A stretch of DNA of 64,000 bases. Source: Atopsyche davidsoni. Its lineage: Eukaryota; Arthropoda; Insecta; Trichoptera; Hydrobiosidae. The stretch is from the NCBI GenBank assembly GCA_022113835.1, contig JAILWY010000027.1:2501-66500 (forward strand), written 5' to 3'. Shown piece after piece: positions 53,950-64,000 of this stretch; positions within the stretch are counted from its first letter, which is position 1; each line of letters starts with the position of its first letter. The position numbers and the translations under genes were made by a program. The notes under the pieces were generated by a model that saw only the letters and a program-made list of their open reading frames with translations, did no database searches and was not told the DNA's origin.

Positions 53950-54597
53950 GTAAGAAGTGAATATTTCTTATACATTTTATTTTATATTATATATATTCAG
54001 AGCACGGGACCGAATGACCCTAAATATTGATGACGATTAAATGATGCAAATATTTTTCACTCATGTTTATTTTTTTATATTCTAAAAACAATACCACCTA
54101 CCGTTGGTACATTAATGTCTTTTATTCCTTCTAATTTAACTTCCATTATAAGCTAAGACTGAAAAAAATATGTTTATAGCCATAACTTAATATCATACTC
54201 AACTTCAGCTAAGAAAGGCGCAAAAAAACAAACAAAACCACAATGAAATTATTATATTTATCACAATCACTCATCGCCCACTCTTCAGCTCCCTTTGATA
54301 GATGGTTTGCTTAAAAATTATAGTTATATTATACAAAATCACACACACCGGTGAATCTGGTTTCCAGTAAACTCTGAGTGAAGTTAAAGTACATTCAATC
54401 GTCAAGTACTCAGGCTATTTCAAAACATTTTAAGAGAGTTTTAAAAAGCATCACTTAAACTATTTAAATGGTGGTTGGATTTGTATATTGATTTAAAATA
54501 ATAAAATATTGAAACTTCATGAATAAATTAATATTATCTTAGTGGTAAGCGAATACACTGTGGGGTAACCAAATTAAAACTTTTCAATAATTTGCAG

Positions 54598-57500
54598 ATT
54601 ACAGGCATCCTGATTGCAAGGCCCTTCAATATGATGAGGTTTTGCCATCTGCTTCGGTCGTTCTTGTTGTTCATAATGAAATCCTATCTCTTGTATTAAG
54701 AACTATATGGAGTGTTATTAATACCGGTGGTCGATATTTGAAAGAAATAGTTGTAATTGATGACCTATCTGATTATAAACCATTGTTGGGAAAATTAGAC
54801 TATTATATTAAATCTCGGTTTCCCAAAAACATGATTATTTTTCACCGTCTGAAAGAAAGGTTAGATAATGATGACCTTTTGGTATTATTTACCGACTTGC
54901 TTGTTTGTTGTATAATTGTTTTTCAAAATAACCTTAATTAATATCTAATTATTTTATAATTATCAATCAATCTAGACTACACTTTAATAATTTTGAAATA
55001 TATTAGGTCTGGGTTGATTCGTGCCCGCTTAGCAGGAGCTCGATTAGCCACGGGAGATGTCATAGTATTTTTGGACTGTCACTGCGAGGGGACAGTGGAT
55101 TGGTTGAGGCCGCTGCTTCGTCGGATCAAGCAAGACAGACGAGCAGTGCTTGTTCCAATTATTGATTCAATTGATTCCAAAACCTTATTTTACTCATCCT
55201 TTTTGGAATATCAAGTAAGTTTTCTTAGGCTATGTTTAAGAAGATTCTAATGTTAGCTTTGGAATGTTATATGTAATATTAATATTATAATTTTTTTTAA
55301 TTGCAGATCGGAGGCTTTAAGCTTACGGGTAGTTTTGATTGGATACTGGTAAGTGAAAGAGAGAAGGCTAGAAAAGGAAGTGACACCGCTCCTGCTAGGT
55401 ATGAAAAAATCTTTCTATAAATATAAAATTGCAATTAATTCGCCATCTAAATAAATCATCTAGGTTATTTTTTTTCCATAACAAATGCTTTCAGAACTCC
55501 TACGATGGCTGGTGGATTGTTTGCAATGGAGCGCAACTATTTCTGGGAGATTGGATCCTATGATGAAAAGATGGAAGGCTGGGGAGGGGAGAATATTGAA
55601 ATGAGCTTCAGGATCTGGCAATGTAAATAATCTTTTTGTATTTAAAAAATAAATATATTGTATGGTATTTACAATGATTCTTTCTTAAATGTGGAATCTT
55701 TGCAAATAGAATCGGTGATCTATCTAGAACTGTTATCATGTATTCGCCAAAAGCTTCTTGTAGAGTTATTTTATAATTTTGTTTTTAGGCGGTGGCATCA
55801 TGGAGACAATTCCATGTTCTCATATTGGTCATGTCTTCCGGAAATTCCATCCTTATAAAATTCCCAATAATAAAGATACCTATAGTAAGATCCTATACTT
55901 ATTCATCGTAAAAAGTTCAGTAAAAATATTGTATTTCATGTATGCATGTTAATATATAATTTAATATATTTAGGTATAAATACGGCTCGCCTAGCTCTGG
56001 TCTGGATGGACGACTACGCAAAGTTTTTCTTCTTGGGTCGTGAATATTTAATGGTACATAAACATTACTTATAATAGCAACATTAAACTGTTCAAGGAAC
56101 TGTTGATAATCTATCTATATATATAAAACACTAAAAATGTTTGTTAGTCCGCTATAGGCTTTGAAACCGTACGACCGACGAGCCCCACACCGTGTTTATT
56201 TGAAAGCCAAAAATACCGAGAGTAATCTAGACCACTAAAATTATAAAAATTGATTATCAAATTTGGTTTATTCAATTAAGAAAAATCCCATACAAAAGTT
56301 TCCAATTCATAAAAGGAACTGCCATTTTCGAGTATTGCATATACGCGAAAATATCTTGAAGCTGGCTGCCTGCATGGCTACCAATCGAGAAATACTGATA
56401 TTGATGTTTGTAAATATTAGAATGAACTTGCCGTTACAGGCTGCCGAACTTACGGAACAGAATTAGGTCAATTTTTGATATTTTCCATACAAAAATTTTC
56501 AACATCTGTAAAGTGGACATCGTTCCTCGCAAAAAATTGAAAAAAGAACATTGTGAAGATCGCGCGGACAGATCGTACGGACTTTCAAAACAAAATCACT
56601 ATCTGTCATTCACAACGTGTTTTATCATAATGAGTTTGTCTGTTTATATATGGGAAAAAAAATATTATACGAAAATATTCGTATTACAAGTTTCGTCTAT
56701 TGAAAAAATTATCCCAACTCAAATCGACATCGATCTTATATCTGCTGAACACCCGAATCAACGTGAAGATCTGATACTTTTTGACGTTGTTTGTAAGAAC
56801 ATCACGGCCCATGCGGAGTGTTGCATATGAATTCGCCTTGCATAAAAGACGGCAAATGCACGAAAAGATATCCACGCGATTTGATCGATGAAACTCAAAC
56901 TGGTCTACGAAAGCCAGAAGATGGAGGATACACCACCACCATTAAATTAAGAAACGTCGATATTGACATTGATAACATATGGATTGTTCCATACAGTCCA
57001 ATACTGTAAAAAACATTTCAATCATATATCAATGTGGAACACTGCAACTCCGTGAAATTCATATGCAAGGACATATGCAAATATGTTAACAAAGGCATAT
57101 GGCAGTGTTTGAGCTTTCAAATCGAAACTATGAAATCACTCAATTTAAGATGGGTCGCAGTAATGAAGCTGTCTGGCGAATTCTTGGTTTCAGTATTCAC
57201 GAACGATATCCAACTGTTCAATCCAATCTTGCTGTTCATTTAGAAAACGGTCAACGTGTTTATTTTACTGAAAAAAAATGTCGAAGAACGAGGAGCACAT
57301 CTACAATAATTTTGCGAAAACATTGCTGCATAATGAAGTTCCAAAATAGAGTCAACTATCCAATAGAGATTTTTAACTCTTTGGAACCATCTGGAATGTC
57401 ACCACACATCTTAACTTTAAAAGTTGGTTCACCATAGATGCTCATTCGCAACTTAGATCCACCTAAATTGTGCTGTTGTAATAACTATCAACAAGGCTCA

Positions 57501-59098
57501 TGGCCAATCGCTAAGTATTGCTGGTTTGAACATAGAAAATTCCTGTTTTTCGCAAAATTCCTATTATGTTGCGTTTAGAGTTGGAACGTCAAAAAAAAAA
57601 TTTTATGTTTACACACCTACCGAAAAAACTCAATATATCCGCTAGCATTAAGATAAAAAGTTAATAAATAAACAAAATTTCCTTTTTTTTTTTTCGAACA
57701 AATAAAAAAAGTATTATATTTCTTTATTTAGCGCAGTAGAACGCGCCGGGTATCCGCTAGTACGTTATAAATGGATTTCATAATTATGTTATATTTTCTA
57801 CCGAAATATGATTTATTACAAGTCAACTACAAATTTATCTATAGAGCGTTATTTATTTTCAGAACACTAGTCTGATTGGAGACATCAGTGAACGCAAAAA
57901 ACTTCGGGAAAGACTTCAGTGCAAGTCATTTGATTGGTTTCTGGATAACGTTTATCCAGAAAAATTTATACCCAACAAACATGTTACAGGATGGGGAAGG
58001 TAATATATTTTCACACTCATTAACCCAGCTTGTCACAATTCATCCATATTTTTAAACAAGTTATTATTGTGTTGTGTATGTTTCTATTAACTTGAGAAGT
58101 AGTTTTTGTTTTTCACGAGTCTCACAAAAATATTCAGCAATATGAATCGATTATACAATTCTTTCAAATTTAAAGTGTTGGATAGATTTCAGAACCCCAA
58201 GACTAACTTATGTCTTGACTCTATGGGGGGAGATCCGGAACATCTAGGGGGCGTGGGGTTATACATCTGCCATAAAACGCTGATGCACCCACAGTTGTAC
58301 AGCCTAACATTGGAAGGAACAATAAGAACTGAAGAAAAGTGCATACAAGTCCCACAGAAATAGTAAGAGTCATTATTAAGAACTATTCAAAATCAAATCA
58401 AATAACAAATGAACTCATTAACTTTTTTACTTGAGATAAATAACCACTATTTATTTTACTAGCGATGCCATTAGTAGTTTTTAATGGCACTTCTGGGTTA
58501 AATGGCTTTATTATTGTTGTTAGCGGTTGACCTTGCTGAAATGTTAGAAAATATATTTCTCGACTAATGCATGTATTTAAAATATATATTTTTTTGCTTT
58601 TCAGAAATGCAAATTCGAATGGTCGAATTCTTTTCATATCAAACTGCGAATCTGGAAAAAGTGACCAGGTTAAGATAATTTAGAATAGTAGAAAAAAGCA
58701 CAAGCAAAATATTTATTGATAACATTATACATAACATGAATGGAATTTTCTAGAAATGGAGACAGTTGCCTAGTGGTCAGATTCAGCACATTGAGAGTCA
58801 ACTGTGTCTAGATGCAACTGGACTGAAAAGTAGCGATAACATTTTAGTTCAAACTTGTGTTGACGGAAATCCTCATCAAATATGGAATATTGAATTTGAT
58901 AGTGCCAATAACTCTGGTAACCCAGCTAAAGGTATAAATATTGAAAATATTAGGTAACAATTTATTATTCCTGCTACTATTGGTAACTTTTTATTAGTGG
59001 ACAAGCCTTGCAATGAAGTTGTCGTCACTGTAAATTAAAATTAAACGTTTGTTTTTCATTTCAGAAAACCATATCCTAGTATTGAAATGAAGTGGTAA
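54598..59098 (+). CDS. Polypeptide N-acetylgalactosaminyltransferase-like gene, right copy (5' exons missing)
   Basis: Exons by eye: 54598-54859, 55007-55214, 55307-55398, 55495-55622, 55790-55884, 55974-56053, 57863-57999, 58138-~58360, 58605-58668, 58754-58953, 59065-59098. Family role: Golgi enzyme starting mucin-type O-glycosylation. Seen: YRHPDCK and SVVLVVHNE start of the GT-A fold; FLDCHCE with the D-x-H manganese motif; [26 protein letters not shown]; a CSHIGHVFR histidine region; then a ricin-type beta-trefoil lectin with NLCLD and QLCLD repeats. Missing: start codon, anchor and stem, since the first exon needs a preceding phase-1 exon. The join 58,360/58,605 gives TAA in the simplest model. 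Intron 6 carries a Helitron. Fragment or pseudogene possible; paralogue not identified. Confidence 0.75.
56110..57760 (+). mobile_element. Helitron (1,651 nt, internally decayed)
   Basis: Starts TCTATCTATATATATAAAAC and ends GGTATCCGCTAG, inserted between A and T without target duplication. The other arm has the empty site (GATAA|TACGTT near 26,245-26,255). GCGC-AGTAGAAC-GCGC just before the end can form a short hairpin. TC...CTAG ends, A/T insertion and no duplication are the Helitron hallmarks. Confidence 0.93.
56513..57440 (+). pseudogene. Helitron Rep/helicase-like ORF fragments
   Basis: Broken pieces in different frames resemble the region between Rep and helicase of animal Helitron proteins: [13 protein letters not shown] ... 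[11 protein letters not shown] (56,825-57,005), then [21 protein letters not shown] (57,032-57,090), then a [20 protein letters not shown] stretch (~57,160-57,220). No Rep HUH motif or helicase Walker motifs were found, so it is a nonautonomous remnant. Confidence 0.75.
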
Positions 59099-59441
59099 TT
59101 ACTCGATAAAGAAGTCAATAACACATGAAAGTGATTTGTTTTTAGAAAAATTAATTTATATTATAATTTTTCATAAATTCACTTAATATATATAGATTTA
59201 AAACAAACTGACTTTTATTGACTTACCAAAGGTTTTATTCAAAATAAATATGACGGTATATATTGGAGATATTTTAAACAAATAATAAATATTCAATTTT
59301 ATCAATGCTAATAAAAAATGAATGTGCTGCAAATACAAAGAAAAGAAAGTTTAAATTTGCTCTGAAGTGATTGGTAAGATGTTTGAGCATTTACAATATT
59401 TGTATTATTTCATCATCAAATAAACAATTTTTTTATTTGAT

Positions 59442-59511
59442 GCTGAGAGATGGCCGTTTCACCTGTCTGCTCCCAGGGTGCACCACGTGGAGGTATTCGG
59501 CTTCGCACCCC
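59442..59511 (-). mobile_element. TRAS 5'UTR fragment at the arm junction
   Basis: 70 nt matching the 5' end of the TRAS leader (CTGAGAGATGGCCGTT...CGCACCCC) fused directly to the unique DNA of the right arm. Its outer end is followed by AACCTAACC, as in intact copies. Confidence 0.85.
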
Positions 59512-59520
59512 AACCTAACC
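59512..59520 (+). repeat. Interstitial telomeric repeat (9 nt)
   Basis: AACCTAACC between two TRAS pieces, enough to show the original C|T insertion site. Confidence 0.8.
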
Positions 59521-59835
59521 TTTTTTTTTTTTTTTTTTTTCCCCGCAGCTTGGCCCACAGTTGTATTACTCGAGGCTGCGGGGGCGTCTCTTTATTTTTC
59601 TCCTGCACGGCCTTCAAATTAAAAAAAATACAGTAAAAAACAAAAAAGCTGAAAAGTATGCATCTTTCTCTGCGGGGAGGATCCCCGCAGGCATTTCATC
59701 AACTCATATGCTGCATTCCTGTAAAGGGGGAAGAGGCAGCATATTACACGTTACAGCATATTACACAAAAAATAAAGGATCTTCCGTCTTCATGCTTCCT
59801 GTAGAGGGGGGCGAGTCATGAAGACGGAGGCTTGG

Positions 59836-61675
59836 TCACGGCGGTTGGGAGGGGCTCGCTTGCCGAGCCCTCTCCAGTTCTTCTCTCTTGCGGACGACCT
59901 TCTCGCAGAAGTCCGTGTCTGCGTCCCAGGCTGTCTTGCGTTCCAACATGGACGGGACTAATCCTTCTACCGTCCATGTGACGCCAGCTCTGCAACGCAG
60001 CCGCCATCTCTCCGGTTCAGTAGCGCAGCACTTGAACAGCGCATGCTCTGCGTCGTCGATGTCGTCGTCGCAGAGCGGGCAACGTGCGCTTGCCGACCGG
60101 CCTATCCTCGCCAGGTAGCTGCCGAGGCAGCCGTGCCCGGTGAGAAGTTGGGTCAGCCGGTAAGTGACCTGACCGTGGGCGCGGTAGATCCAAGGGGCGA
60201 GGACCGGGATCAACCGCTGCGTCCATCGCCCCTTAAGTGACTCGCTCCAGCGATCCTGCCACTTCTGCACGGTCGTTGCCCTCGCGTTCGCGCGCGCGGT
60301 GTCGCGATCACCGGCGTCCTCGAAGATGGCCTTTCGTTCCTCTGCGAGAAGGTCGATGGGCGGAATCCCCGCGAGCACGAGCGCCGCATCGGCCGATACC
60401 ATGCGGTATCCGCATATGACGCGGAGCGCCGCACGCCGCTACACGCTTCCAAGCATGCTGCGGTAGTGTGCCATCCGCATGCTCGGCGCCCAGACTTCGG
60501 CGCCGAAGAGCATTTGGGCTTGGGCCACACTAGCGAGCAGCTTCCGCTTCTGTTCCTGCGGACCCTTCACGTTCAGCAGGATCCGCGAAAGCGCAGCGGT
60601 GGTTCCCGCGGCTTTCTCCGCGGCTCTGCGGATGTGGGCCGTGTACTTCAGGGACCCGTCGATTCGCGGCGGCTCGTGCTTGCGCCTTCCTACGAGCATT
60701 ACCGCCTCGGTCTTGTGCGCTGCCAGCTCCAGGCGGTGGTCCCCCAGGCGACGGCCACGACGCCGATGTCGTCTGCGAAGCCGATTTCCTCGACACCGTC
60801 GGGAAGCTCCACTCGCAGCACCGCATCGTACATTATGTTCCACAGGAGCGGTCCGAGGACAGACCCCTGTGGCACTCCGCATGTGGTGGTTTTGGTGGTT
60901 CTGGTTATTCCACCTGCGGGAGTGTAATGCACGCTGCGGTCTCGAAAGTAGCTGTCGATGACAGCCCGTACGTGCGGCTCGACGCCTTCCAGGCCGGTCC
61001 TCGGGGCGGTGGTGGCACAGCTGGGTGGGTGGGCGCCGTCGTGTTGAGGGTGAAGGATATGTAGAGGTGGTCGCTCAACGACTCTTCCTCCAATACCCTC
61101 CAACCCTCGAGCGAACGTGCGGTTCCCGGGCTCGCGAACGTCAGGTCTAATATAGACTCTGACGAGCCCCTCCGGAACGTGCTGGCGCCGTTGTTGCAAA
61201 CGACGAGGCCCAGTCCGACCGTCATGTCGGCGAGTGCCGCTCCTTTCTGGGTCGTCGACCGCGCTCCCCATTCGGCAGCCTTCGCGTTGAAATCGCCGGC
61301 GAGGATGACCTCACCTGCGTGCGTCCGGACGTCCTGCTCGAGCCGGGCGAGGTACGCTTCGTACTCTGCGTACGCCACGTTAGGCGAAATGTAGCACGAG
61401 TACACGCGTATACCTCCGACCCGGATCCATGTGAAGCCTTGCCCCGCGGTGCCGATCTCTTCGACGGGGGTGTCGCCGGCTATGGCTACAGCCGTCAGCC
61501 CCGTCGCGTCGGCCCTCCACCTGGCGCTTGCCGGAGTGCGGTGCTGCTCGCAGGCGATGATTTAGTCCGCCTGCAACTCCCGCGCTTTTTGCTCCAGCAG
61601 CGCCCGCGCCGCCCTGCAATGATTGAGGTTAATTTGCAGGACGCGCAGAGACATCGGTATGCTTGCGGTAGGCAT
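59836..61675 (-). pseudogene. TRAS ORF2 with stop and three deletions
   Basis: Against copy 3 it lacks 60 nt (near 60,660), 61 nt (near 60,748) and ~1,068 nt (near 60,989), which account for its 1,840-nt length versus 3,030. The large deletion removes the end of the endonuclease region and much of the RT fingers and palm; FADD remains. A TAA stop in the endonuclease (about 61,562-61,564, replacing the Ile after QAD) adds to the damage. Inactive. Confidence 0.88.
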
Positions 61676-63005
61676 TCAGGTAACCCCTGAATGCCTCGCA
61701 TTTTCCGCTCCCTTGGGCGTGGTCGCTTCTTTTGCCTGCTGCGACGCATGTCGGGCACTTCGGCCTGTTTCGGCACTCTTTTGCCTTGTGCCCGGGTCGG
61801 CCGCAGGTGAAGCACTGCTTGCTCTTGTCCGGGCCTCTGCAGTTTGGCGCAGCGTGGCCGAAGCCGAGGCACCTGAAACATCTAGTGATTAACAGGTGCT
61901 CTCGCACTCGGCAGCTGACCCATCCGACGCGGATCTTGCCGGCTGTCAGGACGGTCTTCGCGGCGTCTGTCGGGACATCTGCCAGGCCCGTTCTGGTGCC
62001 GTTTCGGGCCGGGAGGAACTTGACAGCTCCGACCGCGTCCGACGTACACCCGGCCTGCGCCGCTAGCGCGGTGGCCAGCTCATCTTCCGTCGTCGACTCG
62101 TCGAGGTTGTGAACCTCGACGGTCAAGGTCGTGCCGAGGCTCTTGACGCTGGCGTTCTCACCCAGAACGCCGGCTACCGCCTTGGCAAATTTGATCGCCG
62201 TATCGGAATTCGCCCCATCCAGCTCGACCACGATGTGGCCTGCGCGGGTCTTGCGGACAGTCCGGACGTTGGCGCCTTGCTCGTCCGGCCGAACCGCAGT
62301 CTTTACCGCGGAGATCGTCTCTGCAGCGGTCTTCCCATTGAGGGGACGTATTTCCACGGCTGGCATTTTCCGCGCCGGGAACCGCATTCTGGTCTGCGGG
62401 GGTTCGGGAGGGCGCTTTTTGGCGGCCCGCCTTTTGACGATGGTGAAGTCGCCGTCGTCGTTCTTCGCAGGGTCTGTTGGCGCTGCCGACGGTGCTGCTG
62501 CTACTTTTGATGGTGCTGCTGCTGCTGCTGTTGGCAGAGCTGCTGCTGTTGGTGTCCGTGCTGTTGTTGTCACTTTCCTCCGCGGTGCCGCTATCGGTGC
62601 CGCCGCTGCAGTCTTCTCTGGTGCTGCTGCTGCGGTCTTTTTTGTTCCTGCTATTGTTGTTGCTGTTGCTTCTGTGAGAAACTGTTGCCGACTATGCTGC
62701 GGTTTGGCCGCTACTTTCCCAGTTTTGTATGTGGGGGGATTACATGTCGACTTACGCGCGGGGACGGCTGCCGCCATGGCATATGTCCCTGGTAACGAAG
62801 CCCTTGAAGTCTTGCTACAGGTCTTGGTGCTGGAAGGGTCGGGATGCGCGCGGCGACAATCTTGACCCATATCTGTGCGACCGGGCGCACCAGTTGTATT
62901 GCCGCCTATAGCGTGCGGTTCGCGTTCGGCCTGACCGCCGCCTCCAATGTCCTGACGAGCTTTTCCAGCTGCCAGGCAGATTCTAATTCCTGTTCCGAGA
63001 AGTTG
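61629..63005 (-). pseudogene. TRAS ORF1, 5'-truncated and frameshifted
   Basis: The conserved central block and all three zinc knuckles are open for 413 codons (from 62,870). The N-terminal part is in another frame after an indel near 62,810, and the first ~25 codons are missing at the junction with telomere repeat. Ala/Thr-rich part resembles copy 3, not copies 1 and 2. Confidence 0.82.
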
Positions 63006-63019
63006 AACCTAACCTAACC
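63006..63019 (+). repeat. Interstitial telomeric repeat (14 nt)
   Basis: AACCTAACCTAACC between the degenerate TRAS element and the next TRAS 3' fragment. Confidence 0.85.
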
Positions 63020-63192
63020 TTTTTTTTTTTTTTGTCCCCCGTATCTAGGTTCTCATATTTAATTTCTCTAGGCTACGGGGGCGTCTCTTTTATTCTCCCT
63101 CGTACAGCCTTTCAAATTAAAAAAAATACATAAAAACAATAAAAAGCTTGAAGAAAGCATCTTTTCCTGCGGGGAGGATCCCCGGGAAGGAG
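63020..63192 (-). mobile_element. TRAS-family 3'-end fragment, diverged
   Basis: Poly(A) (63020-63034) and ~158 nt of 3'UTR, ending inside the CCTGCGGGG-AGGAT-CCCC hairpin, then telomere repeat. The 60 nt next to the poly(A) differ from the other copies, but the terminal stem is kept (CCCCCGTA/TACGGGGG). A related subfamily. Confidence 0.82.
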
Positions 63193-63213
63193 CCTAACCT
63201 AACCTAACCTAAC
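63193..63213 (+). repeat. Interstitial telomeric (CCTAA)n, 21 nt
   Basis: Four CCTAA units closing the island; unique AT-rich DNA follows. Confidence 0.9.
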
Positions 63214-64000
63214 TCAATAATACAAAAGTAAACGCGATATTTTTCTCAAATCCGTGAAGAATTTTTTTTTTTCAAAAGAAACTTACTTCTCTATTTTCCA
63301 CATTTGTGTTCAAATAAGTATATGTAGTTTTTAATTATTATTATTATTAAATTCAAATATATTATAATAAATGTTACAGTTTCTCACTCTGCGATTACAA
63401 ATGATACACTAATTCGCAACAATGGGCAAATAGAGCACAGGTCTGATTATAAATTGTTGATACTTTCCTCATATTTATTATTACTTATTTTGAACTCGGT
63501 AAGGTGGATGAATACCGACACAAATCTGACTACAACATATCAATGGTATACTTTGTCTTTCTTATTTATTGTTGCCTAGCTTATAATTATTAATTCACTA
63601 TTTTATGATCAATAATAAACAAACAAACATACAGGTCCATCACACACTTGATTGTTCCACACAATTCTATACTGTGCCCAAGAGTCGATAAGAATCTATT
63701 TTCTCACAGAGGGCTGCTCGCTTTCACAAAACAGACTAAAACATTTGCAGAGACTTGCGCAACCCTCTGCCATCGATATCATAAACCGGCCAACAGATTT
63801 GTCCTCTGTATCCTTTACAAGTTGCAGACATCTCGAACAGTTTTATTGTAGGTTAAAAATCACTGTTTTTCTTCTTTGTATGCAATGTAATGAATCTGTG
63901 CAGGCAGTATACTTATTCTCATTATCATCCTTCAAGGCTCACAATATAACAATGGATGAATAATAGTTGGGATGAATAATGATGAATAATAATGGTTGTG
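63214..64000. other. AT-rich DNA, no recognised gene
   Basis: Short open frames only (up to ~100 codons near 63,650-63,960) without recognisable domains. Confidence 0.4.

Larger units (their letters stand above)
53478..59441 (+). repeat. Inverted duplication, right arm
   Basis: Reverse-complement partner of 24,539-28,757. It carries the complete exon series of the GalNAc-transferase-like gene and a Helitron. It ends abruptly at 59,441 (TTTATTTGATG) where a TRAS 5'UTR fragment begins. Confidence 0.92.
59521..63005 (-). mobile_element. Degenerate, 5'-truncated TRAS element in an interstitial island
   Basis: Poly(A) (59521-59540), 3'UTR with the same hairpins, ORF2 with three deletions, and ORF1 cut at about codon 25, where it joins AACCTAACC (63,006). 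Same orientation as the telomeric copies. It belongs to the ORF1 lineage of copy 3. Confidence 0.9.

Noticed and set aside
53830..54030. Membrane-anchor protein starting at 53,830
   Set aside because: The start is GTG and no upstream ATG is in frame; phase does not fit the next exon.

Overview
This window looks like insect subtelomeric DNA, most likely from a lepidopteran. The evidence is long uninterrupted (CCTAA)n/(TTAGG)n arrays, head-to-tail TRAS-type non-LTR retrotransposons inserted into those arrays, intron-containing genes in AT-rich DNA, and Helitron and Ty3/Gypsy elements. The G-rich TTAGG strand is the minus strand, so the chromosome end lies to the left of position 1 and the right side is more internal.

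Layout. 1-17,331 is a telomeric block. It holds TRAS copy 1 (cut by the window edge), 1,019 nt of pure CCTAA repeat, a 5'-truncated TRAS copy, a short CCTAA tract, full-length TRAS copy 2, another CCTAA tract, and near-full-length TRAS copy 3 with a damaged ORF1. At 17,332-18,655 the block ends in variant CCTGA repeats and a run of different simple-sequence arrays. A decayed minus-strand Ty3/Gypsy element follows (18,650-22,264). A polypeptide GalNAc-transferase-like gene (minus strand) lies at 24,883-27,640 and reappears on the plus strand at 54,598-59,098. The two copies are the core of a large, nearly identical inverted duplication (about 24,539-28,757 and 53,478-59,441). One arm has a clean Helitron insertion and the other a 120-bp exon deletion.

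Between the arms are an errantivirus-like remnant with integrase, env-like and LTR parts (29,133-32,390), AT-rich DNA with a YqaJ-type nuclease exon (38,112-38,373), an intact Ty3/Gypsy element (40,685-46,876) with near-identical 326-bp LTRs, a 1.3-kb tandem duplication, and two 117-bp satellite arrays (50,364-53,100). At 59,442-63,213 an interstitial island of telomere repeat and broken TRAS copies abuts the right arm.

The most unusual item is the intact Gypsy element. Its Gag starts with a SAP-like motif. Its Pol continues past the integrase into a segment that reads like a TARG1/OARD1-type macro domain, then a CCCH zinc finger, and stays open for 78 codons into the 3' LTR. The TRAS elements also share a set of 3'UTR hairpins: two with different stems but nearly the same loop, and one at the poly(A) junction with a compensatory base-pair change. 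All calls are by eye; no database search was possible.
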